DNA from: Ipomoea triloba
Taxonomy: Eukaryota > Streptophyta > Magnoliopsida > Solanales > Convolvulaceae
Reading direction: 5' to 3'
Assembly: GCF_003576645.1 (NCBI RefSeq)
Contig: NC_044920.1
Span: 14,162,138 to 14,226,137 of the forward strand
Length of the DNA stretch: 64,000 nucleotides
Made by a program: the position numbers and the translations under genes. The notes under the pieces are model-generated. The model had not been told where the DNA came from and searched no databases. It saw nothing but the letters and a program-made list of their open reading frames with translations. Positions 11,111-23,157 of the stretch are shown piece after piece (position 1 is the first letter of the stretch; each line of letters opens with the position of its first letter).

Positions 11111-11514
11111 AAATTGGGTGTCACTAGACTACAAGGTCTTTGCCATATATAACTTATTTCAAATACGGCATGTTTGGTTCAGAATTGACTTGGCATATAT
11201 AACTCAGCTTTGCCACTAGACCACAAGCTTTTTCAAATACGGAGTATATATTTATAATTTATTTTGTCAGCATCCTCTCACATGAAGGCAAAGCTAGTTG
11301 ATGATTGACTTGTACAGTTATTCTTCAAATAAAGCAATTTTATTTCTTTTGAAAAATAACAGGTACACTAAATATAACTTTGGGAAATTGATCAATATGA
11401 CTTTGGGAAATTGATCAATTTTATTTCTTTTGAAAAATAACAAGTACACTAAATAGTTTAATTATGATATTAAGTAATTAATGAAGAATACATTACAATG
11501 AATGACCTATGAGA

Positions 11515-11669
11515 CATGATTCGTGAGACGAGTCAGATGAAGATAGAAAGTTAATACTTATACTGAAACATGTAATACTAATAAGGAATAAAATGTTTCT
11601 TACTTATAAGGGAAAATGAAATACTATTTTTTAGAAAAATATAATTCTTTTAAATAAAAATATAAAATT

Positions 11670-11715
<46 letters not shown>

Positions 11716-11830
11716 TACACTTTCTCTTATAAGTATCAAATACTTTATTCCTTTTTAGTATTACATTTTGTAGTATAGATATTGCATTTTATTTTGACCT
11801 GATCTATCTCACACAGATTTTTACTCATTA
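11515..11830. repeat. palindromic MITE related to the one at 25319/31830
   Basis: Shares phrases such as 'cattacactttctcttataagta', 'taatactaataaggaataaaat' and a terminal 'tgacctga..tctcacaca' with 31501-31830. A shorter relative is at 16150-16290 in copy B, so it predates the segmental duplication. A (TAT)n/(TA)n run lies at 11668-11706. Confidence 0.5.
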
Positions 11831-12399
11831 TAATTAGAATTATCTATGCACTTATAAAATTAACAATTACTACTTTTAATTATTCCATATATATTAACAA
11901 ATAGAAAAACAAACAAAAAAAAAAACGAAAACAAAGAACACTAAATAAAAGGGGACAAAATCCGCATATCTAGATTCTAGAAAGGTCAACTATTTAAAAA
12001 AAAATGAAATATGTACTCCAAGGGAGTAAAACTCCCGCCACATGTCTTGATTTTATTAGAGGAAGATAAAAAGAAAGTAATAAAATCTGTGGCCCACATA
12101 ATTTTGAATGAATCAAAGAGTGACATGTAAGTCAGGAGTATAAAATGGAGTAAAATGTGGGAGTTCATGTAGTATTACTCAAAAAAAAAAATAGTAAAAG
12201 AAAGGAGGAGAAGAGGAAGTAAACCAATGAATCCAAGAAGAATACCAAAGTATGGAGTAATGAAGAAAAAGGATAAGTCAAACACCTATGCTCAGTTGAC
12301 ACCTTATGACTTTTTATGATAGAAAGTCACAAGGTCAAATTTTGATGGTAGAGTAACATTGTGAAAAATTACAAATTTTGAATATCTTTAAAAGAATTA

Positions 12400-12611
12400 G
12401 AAAAAATGGTCAAATAGGTCATCTAACTATATATCAAAGCAATTTGGCCCTCGAACTAAACAAAACTTCCAATTAGGCCCTTAAACTTTTTAAAATTGTG
12501 CAATTAACCTAAACTTCCAATTAGACTCTTAAACTTGTTAAAATTGTGCAATTAACCTATACGTAGATTAATATTTTTAAAAATTATATATTTTAAATGA
12601 TCAAAATAATC

Positions 12612-12649
<38 letters not shown>

Positions 12650-12660
12650 CAGCAATTTGG
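12400..12660. repeat. half of a 'ggtcaaataggtc' type MITE plus poly(A)42
   Basis: The phrases 'ggtcaaataggtcatctaac', 'aatttggccctcgaac' and 'caattaggcccttaaac' resemble the left arm of the 52.27 kb MITE family. A 42-base A run follows at 12617-12658. Confidence 0.45.
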
Positions 12661-13295
12661 CTGCCATGATAGTGGGTCGTCCATGGGGCAAAACCAAAGC
12701 CAAGGAAGCTCCAAGGCTATGCGCCATTACCGTAATGCTAAGCTATTAGCCTCTGTAATTCTTTATCAACAGGTTCACTTCCGCACAGCACTTGTTCGCG
12801 AGCAGAGTTGGTGCAGAAGGAAATAATTAAGTTATGAAAACGAAATATATCACATCAGAAACTAATTCAGATATAAATGGGGTTAGGATTTAACCCATCG
12901 CATCATGCCAAGTGGGAGCAGAGTCTAAAATAGGAAAATGAGGCAGCGACTTTGAGACTGCAAGCTCATCACAAACAGAATTGAAGAGGAAAATGGCAAA
13001 CTTGATTAGGCTACCAAACCATATTTAGTGAAATTCTGTTATGGATAACTAACTGTGTCTTTCTCTAAACAAATATTATCCCCTCAAACCATCCTAAACT
13101 TTGTATTAAATTTTTGTCCGATATAATATTCCTATCATTTTATTAATTTGTGGTGCGATGAAGGTATAATTTACATGTATAGACGCGACGTAATTATCGA
13201 AATATAAAGATTTGTAATAATTTTTCTGTAAAGCATGCCCATTCAACGAAATATTAATTATAAAAGATTTAATAAGAACAATGCCATATTTACCG
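12660..13295. other. no recognisable feature
   Basis: Noncoding AT-rich sequence between the poly(A) tract and a hAT relic. I see no open frame, domain or paired repeat. Confidence 0.5.
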
Positions 13296-13890
13296 TGGCG
13301 GAGCTATGTGTTAACTAGTGAGGTTAATTGACCTCACTCAGCTTTGGTTGTTTACTACTTATATACACATTTTTTTTACAAATTTTAAAATTGAACCACT
13401 AAAATATATATAATGGGGTCCATTTTATCCTTTTAAATTTTCACCTGTGGATATTTAGGCATTTGATAGTCAACTTGAGACTTATATCTTTGATGTGCAA
13501 TCTAACTCTACATTTTCTAATATCCAAGAGGTTGGTTCTCATGTTGAAAAACTAGTGGAGACAGAAAAATAGTGTTATCATTTAGTTTAATTACTCGTGA
13601 AATTAGCTTTTATGTTATCATTGACAACAGCAAGTGTTGAAAGAGTTTTTTAGTAATGAAAATAGTGAATAATAGACTGGACAATCTAATGAGAGAAAAT
13701 TGATGAATGATTGTTTGGTTACTTTTATTGAAAGGAATGTGCTTGAAAGCATTGATAAAGAAAAAAATATACAACATTTTCAAAGACATTTATTTTTAAA
13801 TATAACTTATAATTATATTTTTATATCATTGAGAGTAATATTAACTATAGTATATTGAGACCATTGAATTTTAATCCTGACTCTGCTAGC
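13296..13890 (+). pseudogene. hAT transposase C-terminal relic
   Basis: Broken plus-strand frames read FDSQLETYIFDVQSNSTFSN, then a block close to 'LTTASVERVF', then LMNDCLVTFIERNVLESIDKE. These are the hAT C-terminal dimerisation features of the TTF/MYM-type hAT proteins common in plants. At least two frame changes and internal stops are present. 'gtggcggagcta' (13296) and 'ctgactctgctagcg' (13877) may be the element's inverted ends. Confidence 0.6.
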
Positions 13891-14135
13891 GTATATTTAT
13901 TTATTATTAATACAAGAAGCAAATGATATATACAATTGGACTGAGAATCATGACATGATGGCAAGTGATAGCAAACCAAAGAAAAATACTTTCTTCATCT
14001 TCTAAAATTATCTTTTATGTTCACATCATTGTTGATTATTTATAAATTGGTTAATTCAATCATAAGTTAATTAAATATTGAGCTATCATATAAAGAATTC
14101 ATGCAATTATTAAGTTCAAAAAAATAGTTGTCCGC

Positions 14136-14312
14136 ACGAGCTTAGCTCAATGGTTCAATAGGAGACAGTGTGGAAATTATGCCTCAAAGTAGGTAAATTC
14201 TTGTACTCACTGGCATTTGGCATTGTATAGTGAGCCATTGAGCATTAAGTCGATTTACATCCTTATAAATGCTCTGTCGGGCCGAGGTGGGTGTCAAAAC
14301 AAAAAAAAGTTT
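14136..14312 (+). repeat. SINE, related to the copy at 58042
   Basis: Begins GTCCGCACGAGCTTAGCTCAATGG, with a tRNA-like box A (TAGCTCAATGG). It shares 'gtactcactggcatttggc', 'gatttacatcc' and 'atgctctgtcgggc' with the better preserved copy at 58042-58287. No clean target duplication could be read. Confidence 0.5.
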
Positions 14313-14718
14313 AATGCAATAATTATATGTTGGCAGTTGAAAATGTAGTATAATTGAAGTCTAAAATAGGAAATGGGGTTCCGAGTGAGACTGCAAATTC
14401 ATAGAGAGAGAGAAATCAAAAGAAAATACTATGTGGTAAAATGAAAAAGAAAAAGAAAAAAAAAACATGTTTAGATAGAAGAGGTAGAATAAAATAGAAA
14501 ATTGGGATGATTATAGACAACCAAGTTTGTATGATTGTTTAATATTGCATCGTACTATTAATTTGTGACGTCATTATACAATTAACGTCTAAAAAAACGT
14601 CTAACTAATAATATAAAAGTTTGTTACAGAAAGATTTAGTAAAAAAAAAAGGCCTGAAAATAAAAAGATAAAAACTTCTAATGAATGAAACAAAAGGTGT
14701 GAACCTCCAACGGACCAC
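14313..14718. other. 3' flank of the RING gene, no feature seen
   Basis: AT-rich noncoding sequence with A-rich runs. It presumably holds the RING gene's 3'UTR, on the minus strand. Confidence 0.4.
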
Positions 14719-15099
14719 CTAATCTTTAGCCGGAGCAGCGGTTAGGTCTGGCCGGCCGGCGGCGGCGGAAGAGACGCCGGAGACTTTGAACCGGCAAAGA
14801 GGGCAAGATTTGTGGAGAGAGAGCCACTTTGAGAGGCAATTCTGATGGAAAATATGATCACATGGAAGTTTCTTTCCGCCCACTCCTAATTCAAATCCCT
14901 CCATACAAACCGTGCAAACACCGTCTCCGGCGTTGACGGTGGGCAACGACTCTTGAATCCGGTGGCCGGAGTAAACCTCCGAAGAAGATTTCGCCGATTT
15001 TTCCACCGTCTCCTCCTCCGCCGGCGGCGGCGACCACAGCAACGTTAAAGCCATGTCCATGTCGAAAAGTTGGTCTAAAGCAATGTTGTGTTGTGACAT
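14719..15099 (-). CDS. RING-H2 finger protein, probable E3 ubiquitin ligase
   Basis: An intronless 126-residue protein starting with a normal ATG at 15099. It carries a complete C3H2C3 RING: Cys62, Cys65, Cys80, His82, His85, Cys88, Cys99 and Cys102 (text [30 protein letters not shown]). Trp92 after the sixth ligand is the usual E2-contact position. By family knowledge it would transfer ubiquitin from an E2 to a substrate in cytosol or nucleus; the substrate is unknown. No signal peptide or membrane segment is seen, and the flanks are low-complexity. Codons are GC-rich compared with the surroundings, which supports a real gene. Its upstream region is copy B of the segmental duplication, with a TATA-like TTTATTTAAA near 15145. 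Confidence 0.85.
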   Translation of the reverse strand: MSQHNIALDQLFDMDMALTLLWSPPPAEEETVEKSAKSSSEVYSGHRIQESLPTVNAGDGVCTVCMEGFELGVGGKKLPCDHIFHQNCLSKWLSLHKSCPLCRFKVSGVSSAAAGRPDLTAAPAKD

Positions 15100-15149
15100 G
15101 CTGGTAGTTTTCTGTATCCAACAGCGCAGTGGAAAATGGTGTTTAAATA

Positions 15150-16487
15150 AAAGAACAAATTTCTTTCAACTCCCCCAATTTTTAGTCGGCAACAAATGAG
15201 TCCCTCTTGTTTCATAATTTATCCATTTACCCCTTAATACAACAGAGCTGATCAAGCTCCCAAGAACTTAGCTTAGTTGGTTCGTCACTTGACTTAAAAA
15301 ATCATGACTAGAAACAACAATGCGAGGTTCGAATTTTACTGGAAGCATGTATGAAAAAAAAGTCTAATTATGTTAGAAGGTTTGGATGAGATTCCTTGTA
15401 AGACTATAATCTGATCAATGGGGTCGTAATTTACCTCCGCAGTGATTCTATGAGCGGGATCCTATAGGCTTCGGATTAGTTTGGTCAAATTGGATCACTT
15501 AAGTTTTTAAAAAATAAAAAATAAAAATAGAAGGTCATCAAGACTGTGTGAAACATGCAACTGCTGCCCTAAACGCATTTGTTTAAAAAATATTAAAAAT
15601 ACCAGTTAGTAAACGCATATAAAGAGATTAAAAATAAAAATTAAGCCTCACTAAAAACAATATTTTAATTGGGGTATGATTTTTAATTATAAAAATGTTT
15701 TTAAGGTATTGTATTTGCTGTCAGCTTTTGTTATAATTGATAGATATAAAGAAATTATGTATTGTTAGTTCTTTTACTAAAACATAATATTATTATCATT
15801 GTCGTATCAAAAGAAAGCTTTTTCAAATATATATTTATAATTTATTTTGTCAGCATCTATAACCTCTCACATGAAGGCGAAGCTAGCTGATTGACTTGTA
15901 CAGATATTCTGATCTTCAAATAAAGCAAGTATGACTTTGGGAAATTGATCAATTTTATTTCTTTTGAAAAATAACAAGTACACTAAATTGTTTAATTATG
16001 ATATTAAGTAATAATGAAGAATACATTACAATAAGTGAGCCAAAGACCTTGTGGTCTAGTGGCACCTGGTTTACACTCCCACATGGAAGTTTTTTTTACT
16101 TTGAGTCTAATTGCACTTTTGGTATATAGTTGGAGGGCTTATTTGACGCTTATCCCTATATTTTTCAAAAAGATTACACTTTCTCTTATAAATAACAAAT
16201 ACTTTATCCTTATTAGTATTACATAATTACATTTTAAAGGATAAGTATTGTATTTTATTCTTGACCCGACCTCTCTCACGGTTTCACACAAATTTTATGG
16301 ACTTATAAAATTAACAATTACTACTTTTAATTATTCCATATATATTAACAAATAGAAAAACAAAAAAAAATGAAAAACGAAAACAAAGAACAATAAATAA
16401 AAGGGGACAAAATCCTCATATCTAGATCCTAGAGAAGTCAACTATTTTAAAAAATAGTAAAAGAAAGGAGGAGAAGAGGAAGTAAAC
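15150..16487. repeat. segmental duplication, copy B, left part
   Basis: Matches copy A in order: 15150-15465 with 1533-1875, then 15468-16445 with blocks of 10545-12000. It lies directly upstream of the RING gene and is cut at 16487 by the copia element; the match resumes at 21426. A tRNA-like phrase 'cttgtggtctagtggcacc' at 16048 may be a SINE remnant. Confidence 0.8.
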
Positions 16488-16747
16488 TGTAAGGAAGCAT
16501 TCTTGCAGAGATAGAGAAGGAAAAAATATATTGCATTTCTATATTGTATATTGGAGAAGAATACAATGTGTATATATATACACAACTATACTAACGGTAA
16601 AGAAAGATGAAGAAGGTAAGAGAACTAATCATATAGGAATTTACCTAAACTATAATCCTAAGAATATGGAAATAATATAATTATGAATATATATGTATAT
16701 ATACAAAAACTGTAGAATAAAATTAATATGGATATTATTCTTCTTCA
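16488..16747 (-). repeat. 3' LTR of the minus-strand copia element
   Basis: On the minus strand it begins TGAAGAAGAATAATATCC right after the polypurine tract (TTGAGGGGGAG, 16748-16758) and ends CTTCCTTACA. Confidence 0.92.
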
Positions 16748-16759
16748 CTCCCCCTCAAG

Positions 16760-19700
16760 CTTAAGGGTGGTACATGAGCTTGGAAGTGATGGTGTTAAAT
16801 GTTTGAGGGAGGAGGCCCTTTGTGAAGATGTCGGCCAGTTGTTGATTAGATGGAACAAAAGTGATGCGTAGTGTACCAGAAGTAATCTTTTCTCGAACAA
16901 AAATGACAATCAATTTCTATATGCTTGGTTCGTTCATGGAAGACGGGATTGTTGGCAATGTGGAGAGATGCTTGATTGTCACAATGTAGATGTGTTCTAG
17001 TTCAGATAAGAGTAGTTGGAGCCATGTAATTTCACTTGCTGCAGTTGCCATGGCACGATATTCAGCTTCAGCAGAGGATCGAGAAATTGTAGTTTGTTTC
17101 TTTGTTCTCCAGGATAGCGGACTTGTTCCTAAGAAAGTGCAATATCATGTAGTTGAGCGTCGTGTGATTGGACAAGAGGCCCAATCAGCATCACAATATG
17201 CATGTAACTTCAAGGAGTTTTTGGTGGATAATAGGATACCACGAGCAGGAGACATTTTGAGATAGCGCACAACTCGAAGAGCAGCTTGCCAATGTATGTC
17301 ACGTGGTGCTAACATGAATTGAGAAAGAAGATTCACTGCTTAAGTGATATCTGGTCGAGTGACCGTAAGGTAGAGCAGGCGACCGATCAATCTTCTATAT
17401 ATGGATGGGTCAGTGAGAAGTTCACCGGTATTAGGAGTGAGTTGGTGGTTAACCTCTATGGGAGTTGGGGCAGGTTTGCAAGCTGATAACCCAGTATCGG
17501 AGAGAATCTCAAGAGTATATTTCCGTTGATTTAGGAAGATTCTAACAGAGGATCGTGCAACTTCTATTCCAAGAAAGTATTTTAATGGACCCAAGTCTTT
17601 GAGTTGGAATTGATGTGCAAGGCAACGCTTGAGGATTGTAATGATAGTCGGATCATTCCCTGTAATCACAATATCATCAACATAAACAAGTAATATGGTT
17701 AGAAAATTACCTCGTCTATAAGTGAACATGGAATAATCTGCTTTTGATTGTGTGAAACCGGCATTGGTGAGGGATGTGGAGAAAGTGGTGAACCAGGATC
17801 GAGATACCTGTTTAAGCCCATAAAGAGACTTGTGGAGATGACAAACACGATTCTCCCCCTTTCGCGCAAAGCCGGGAGGTAACTGCATATAGACTTCTTC
17901 ATGAAGAGTGCCATGAAGAAAAACATTAGATACATCAAGTTGATGGGTAGCCCATCCTTTTGCAACTGCGATGCTTAGAACTGTACGGACTGTGACAAGC
18001 TTAGTGACAAGGGCAAAGACATCAATAAAGTCCAAGCCTTCAAGTTGAGAGTATCCTTTGGCGACTAGGCGAGCCTTGTATCGCTCTACAGAACCATCAG
18101 GGTTATATTTAATACGGTAGACCCATCGACAACCAATGGCAGACTTACCAGGCGGTAGAGTTGTTAAAGACCAAGTGTGATTGTTTTCTAAAGCACGAAT
18201 TTCCTCGTCCATGGCTTTTTGCCATTTAGGGTCTTTTCGTGCAGTAGAAAAGGAAGAGGGTTCAGTTTCTTTAGAAATGTTGTTTATGAAGGATATGTGG
18301 TTGTAGGTGTATGGTTTAAAGTTGAGAAAGTTAGAGATGGGATATTTTGTGGATGTGGTCATGTTGCATTGATAATCAGAGGTAACTAGGAGGCTTTCGT
18401 TGCCTTTGAGATCGTTGTAAGATAGGTTGTGCTTGTGTGGGGATGGGTGGGCTAAGTATTGGGAGATTAACATCAGGTGGAGGATTTTCTAGAGGGGCAG
18501 GTATGTGTAGAGTGGGGTCAGGAGTATTGGGTATAGGTGGAGTAGTTGGAGTACCGTGTGCTTCAATAGGTTGAATGGGATTTTCAGGGAGAGGTGTGGT
18601 AGTTGGGGTATTGTGGGTTCCAATGGATGGTATGGGTAACGGCAATATAGGAGGGAGTGTTGATTGATCAGATGAAGTAGAATCATTCTTAAAAGGAAAA
18701 ATAGTTTCATAGAAGACAACATCACGGCTTACCAAAATTTTCTGAGAGTCGAGATCATATAACCTGTAAGCTTTTTGACCTTGAGGGTAGCCAAGAAAAA
18801 TGCAACGCTTGGCCCTAGGATTGAACTTATTAGGATGATATCTTATTGTAGAGGCATAACACAAACAACCAAAAGTACGTAAGGAAGTAAAATCAGGGGA
18901 ACAACCAAAAAGAATTTCAAAAGGGGTTTTATGTTGTAAGTTGGGAGTAGGGGTACGGTTAATAATGTAAGTAGCGGTTAAAATACAATCACCCCAAAAT
19001 TTAAGGGGTAGGCCAGCTTGGAAGCGTAGAGCACGTGCCACATTAAGGATATGGCGATGCTTGCGTTCAACAACCCCATTTTGTTGAGGTGTCGCAGGAC
19101 AACTAAGTTGTTGTAAAATACCATTTTGAAGTAAGATGTTTTGAAATTCAATCTGTGTAAACTCAGAACCATTATCACAACAAAACGTTTTAACACATGT
19201 ATTGAAATGATTTTTTACATATGCTAAAAAACGAACAAGTAATAAGAAAGCATCAGACTTATATTTCATTAAAAAAGTTCATGTTGCCCTAGAAAAGTCA
19301 TCAACGATAGTTAAGAAATAATGATGTCCAGTTCGAGTGGGGTTAGAATATTTACCCAAATATCAACATGAATCAAATCAAAGCAAGCAACAGTAGAAGT
19401 ATGACTAATAGGAAATGATAAACGCGTCTGTTTGGAAATATGACAAACATCACAAGGGTCTTTAAAATCAGAACAACCCAATATAGAAATTAAGTGTTTA
19501 AAAACAGAATGTGACGGATGACCAAATCTAGAATGCCATGTATTAGGTGTAATGGTGAGTAATGCAGCGGGGTGTGGTGGAGAACTAAAAAAATATAAAC
19601 CATTGCGTTCATGGCCCCGACCAATCTCCGTCTTCGTTGAAAGGTCCTGAAACAAACAATAATTAGGAAAGAAAATAACGGTACAATTGGAATCATTAGC

Positions 19701-19781
19701 CAATTTTTGTACAGATAATAAGTTAAATTTAAATTTCGGTATAAAACATCAAGTAAAATGACATTCGAAGATAGACGAGCA
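16760..19781 (-). pseudogene. copia integrase, reverse transcriptase and RNase H with multiple breaks
   Basis: Read right to left. GAG-pre-integrase (WHSRFGHPSHSVFKHL, CDVCHISKQTR), integrase core (DNGSEFTQIEFQ, TPQQNGVVERKHRHIL), a Pro/Thr-rich linker, RT (WQKAMDEEIRALENN, CRWVYRIKYNPDGSVERYKA, KSLYGLKQ, catalytic LLVYVDDIVITGN) and RNase H ([24 protein letters not shown]). Breaks: frame changes near 19780, near 19355 and between 18473 and 18376; TGA at 19279-19281; TAA at 17340-17342; a TGA near 17142-17144 after RRSTT. RNase H text continues to about 16800 with further shifts. It cannot give a working polyprotein. Confidence 0.88.
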
Positions 19782-21080
19782 TTACCAATACCATGAACAG
19801 GAACCGTAGCACCATTTGGAACAGTTATTAGTCACCATATTATTAGGCATAGATAATTTATTAAAAATAGATGGGTTAAAATAGACGTGATCAGTAGCAC
19901 CTGTGTCAATGACCCATTCATTTGAAAAATTAAAAAAAGAAGTTAGAGCAATAGACTTACCAACAAGGTTTGCTTTAGGCTCCTTTACCTCTCGTAAAAG
20001 TCGAAGTAAATGCTGAATTGAATCGGAAGAGATTTCTGATGAAGTGGATGGTGTCACCATAGGTTGGCTATTTGTATTACCTTTTTTGTAAAATTTGTGC
20101 CCAGGAGGATATCCATGCAGCTTGTAACAAAATTTTTGTGTGTGGCCAGGGATCCCACAGTGTGCGCATTTTGTCCGAGATCGATTATTGTTAGAATGTG
20201 AAGTGGAAGAAGATGTATGGACATTACTTGCAGATGATAGGTTGGCAACAGCAACAAATTGTGGGTGTTGTGTATTTGTAGTTTGAAGAGCAGAATGCTC
20301 TGTAGAATGTCCACCATTGCTACTTTGTACACGTTGGGATTCATCTTGTAGCAGTAAGTTGTATGCATTTTTCACAGTGGGAAGATTTTCATTGAGCAGC
20401 AATTGGCTCCGCGGTTGAGCGAAAGTTTCCCGAAGGCCCATGAGAAATTGCATCAATCGGCGACGTTCAATTTGCGCAATGTAAGTATGTCGAGCAGCGC
20501 ATGAACATTTAGGAGGAGGATCTAACAGATTTAATTCATCCCAAAGGGCACTCAACTGATTGTGGTAATCTGCGATGGATGCATCATTTTGGTAACAAGT
20601 TGCAATGCGTTTCTCAATATCATAGATACGAGGTCCATTTGACGTAAAGAAACGATCTTTTAAATCTGTCCAAACTGATGCAGCATCTGGGGCATATAAA
20701 ACTGTGTGAGCAAGTGATGAATGAATGGAATTAAGAAGCCAGGACATCACCATGTTGTTTACTCGGTTCCAACGAGCATGGTCGGGATGAGTAGAATCTG
20801 GCATGGGAAGGGAGCCATCAACAAAACAGAACTTATTGCGGCCTTTCAAAGCCATCGTGACTGCTCGAGCCCATGGATTATAGTTTTCAATGCTGGTAAG
20901 AACGTTGCCAACAAGAGTGATGCCTGTACCATCAGAAGAATGGAGATAATATGGACTCTCCGCATCAAAAGGAACAACATGGTGTTGTGATTGTTTTGTA
21001 GAAGTTGAGTCATCATTAGTATTAATGATGATGGGATTTGTGTGCTGGTTTGAAGAATCTGTTGGTGAAGGGGTGGCCAT
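19782..21080 (-). pseudogene. copia gag and start of protease
   Basis: Frame of 432 residues from an ATG at 21080. The N-terminal half has the capsid pattern (PYYLHSSDGTGITLV, NYNPWARAVTMALKGRN, WLLNSIHSSL, SIADYHNQLSALWDELN). A zinc knuckle CAHCGIPGHTQKFCYKLHG lies near 20100-20170. The protease begins with EWVIDTGATDHV and loses frame at about 19800. The gag part itself is uninterrupted and could still be made. Confidence 0.85.
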
Positions 21081-21153
21081 GGCGTGAGGTGATATGGCCA
21101 GGAAAAAAAATTGCAGCAGAAAGCTTAATTAACAAAGAAAGGGAAAAAAAATT

Positions 21154-21165
21154 CTACTGATACCA
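21154..21165 (-). other. primer-binding site (initiator Met tRNA)
   Basis: TGGTATCAGTAG on the minus strand directly follows the LTR end ...CTTACA. The first eight bases match the usual copia PBS. Confidence 0.85.
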
Positions 21166-21425
21166 TGTAAGGAAGCATTCTTGCAGAGATAGAGAAGGAA
21201 AAAATATATTGCATTTCTATATTGTATATTGGAGAAGAATACAATGTGTGTATATATACACAACTATACTAACGGTAAAGAAAGATGAAGAAGGTAAGAG
21301 AACTAATCATCTAGGAATTTACCTAAACTATAATCCTAAGAATATGGAAATAATATAATTATGAATATATATGTATATATACAAAAACTGTAGAATAAAA
21401 TTAATATGGATATTATTCTTCTTCA
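21166..21425 (-). repeat. 5' LTR of the minus-strand copia element
   Basis: Same 260-bp sequence as 16488-16747 with two or three differences (for example tgtgtata/tgtatata and catcta/catata). Confidence 0.92.
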
Positions 21426-21430
21426 TAAAC

Positions 21431-21606
21431 CAATGAATCCAAGAAGAATACCAATGTACGGATCGGAGTAATGAAGAAAAAGGATAAACGAAACATCTTG
21501 TGCTCAAGTTGATATTTCTGTGATTCTTTTTTAAGGAAGGTCAATTCCAGTAGCAGGTTAACATTGTAAAAGTACAAAAATTTGAAATATCTTTTAAAAG
21601 AATTAT
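21431..21606. repeat. segmental duplication, copy B, right part
   Basis: Continues copy B after the copia insertion: 'aatccaagaagaatacca..gtacgg..agtaatgaagaaaaaggataa' matches 12230-12290, and the end matches 12380-12400. Confidence 0.75.
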
Positions 21607-21611
21607 ACACA

Positions 21612-22010
21612 CATATACATAGAGTTAATATCCAATTTAGTCGTTGATTATAGTGATTTTTCTCGATTTAGTCCTAAATGACTTTTTGAGCTTAATTTGG
21701 TCTTCAACTTTGATGGTTTTACCCAATTGAATTTTTTGCTGTTAGAATTAATGACTAAATTTAGAAAAATCAATATAGTCGAAGATTAAATTGGGTGAAA
21801 TTACTACTGTCAAAGACTAACTTGGATAAACTACTATGGTTGAGGACTAAATTAGGTGTTAATAGATGTGAAATTACCAAGTTATTTTAACAGAGGGCTC
21901 AATTGAGAAAACTATCAAAATCGAAGATTTAATTAAACACAAAAGTTCATTTGTGACTAAATTGAGAAAAATTCACTATAATCGATGACTAATTTGTGTA
22001 TAGACGATGA
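21612..22010. repeat. palindromic MITE of the 'caatttagtcgttgattatagtg' family
   Basis: The left arm ('ttagtcgttgattatagtg', 'tttagtcctaaatgac') returns inverted on the right ('cactataatcgatgactaa', 'tttgtgactaaattgag'). The same family makes the inner element at 54190-54712. Confidence 0.6.
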
Positions 22011-22715
22011 CTAAATAAAAAAAAAATTTCAATATAATGATATCTTATTTCTTATATATATTTAAATTCTAATTAATATATGTTCATCACTTCTCAAGTA
22101 AATTAAGTTGATTGTGATATCTTCGATATCAATCAATGTATTTAAAAAATTTACTTTTTGTCAAAATTGTATCCCATAAGAATAATTGCTTAGTCCCACG
22201 CATCATGCATGTGAAGTGCCAGAGTGGTTCATTAACAAATTGACATTTAAAAGCTTTAATTGTATCTTCCAAAAAAAAAAAGAAAACTTTAATTGACTAT
22301 TTTACTTAATCATCCACGTTATAAAATCTCTATCCTATCATTTACATGTGGCTATAGGCGGTGCCGCGGTGATACGCAGCTACCCTAATTAAGATCACAT
22401 TTCAACTTAAACATTAATTTTTTTTTTTTTTATATTTTGAATGCTACTGACTCAGTTACACTGTAGTATCTGTTCACCTATATTTTCTCAACTTATTAAA
22501 GCACAAAAAGTCATGACCTCTCATATGTGTAAGTCACTACATGTTATCTGATAGTAGCTTAAATTATGGAAAAATAACTAATTAATTTTTAATATTATAA
22601 AAGAATTATAATCTACTTTTATTTACTTATCTTGTGTTGTTTGCTGGCTAATATGCAAAATCATAGCTTATCTGATCTAGTACATACCAACGAATAGTGA
22701 TTGTGAGTTTTCTTT
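22011..22715. other. no recognisable feature
   Basis: AT-rich noncoding sequence with poly(A) and poly(T) tracts. I see no frame, domain or matched ends. Confidence 0.5.
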
Positions 22716-23036
22716 GTGATTAAAATATTAATAATAATTTTACGAGACGATGAAGGAAGGTTTCTTGCTGCAAAGAATGTGTGTACTCCTGGAAACTACA
22801 TGGTTAAAGAGGCTGAGGCTTTAAGTCTTTGGGAAGCTCTAAGCTGGCTGAAGGACACGGGTATGGGAAACGTTGATGTTGAAATGGATTCCCAGGCTTT
22901 AAGTCTTTGGGAAGCTCTAAGCTGGCCCACACTGTTGCTAGGAAGGCCTCTTCTGAGTCAGGTTGCGAGGAATGATTTGATATTCCCCCTTCTTTTCTTG
23001 TTGACATTCTTGATCATGATTTAATGCATTAATCCT
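22716..23036 (+). pseudogene. RNase H-like (RVT_3) relic with a 35-bp internal repeat
   Basis: The frame reads RDDEGRFLAAKNV, VKEAEALSLWEALSWLKDTG and NVDVEMDSQAL, the first half of the plant RNase H-like domain found at LINE ends and in small host genes. The phrase 'aggctttaagtctttgggaagctctaagctgg' then occurs a second time (22818-22850 and 22894-22926), followed in another frame by AHTVARKA and a C-terminal 'PPSFLVDILDHDL'. A frame change and a stop show that it is not functional. Confidence 0.65.
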
Positions 23037-23157
23037 TTATTCTAAAAGAAAATATTAATAATAATTTTAAATAATTAATGATTGGAAAGAGTTCTCTTTT
23101 CACTTTGTTTTTTAGAATAATGGAGAAAAAGTAAATTTTTGAGCCTTATAATAATTA

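Larger units (their letters stand above)
10541..12400. repeat. segmental duplication, copy A, right part
   Basis: Blocks match copy B in the same order: 10545-10660 with 15468-15560, 10817-10910 with 15598-15690, 11225-11500 with 15820-16035, 11705-12000 with 16165-16445, and 12213-12400 with 21426-21606. Insertions and deletions separate the blocks. No gene is seen in it; a 42-base poly(A) follows at 12617-12658. Confidence 0.75.
16488..21425 (-). mobile_element. full-length Ty1/copia element, minus strand
   Basis: LTRs at 16488-16747 and 21166-21425 (260 bp each) frame a 4.4 kb interior with PBS, gag, protease, integrase, RT, RNase H and polypurine tract in copia order. The target duplication TAAAC is perfect (16483-16487 and 21426-21430), and copy A of the host segment (12213) shows the empty site. 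The two LTRs differ at only about two or three bases by eye, so the insertion is recent, yet pol has several breaks. The gag is of the Retrotran_gag_3 type ('YYLHSSDGTGITLV'). Confidence 0.92.
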
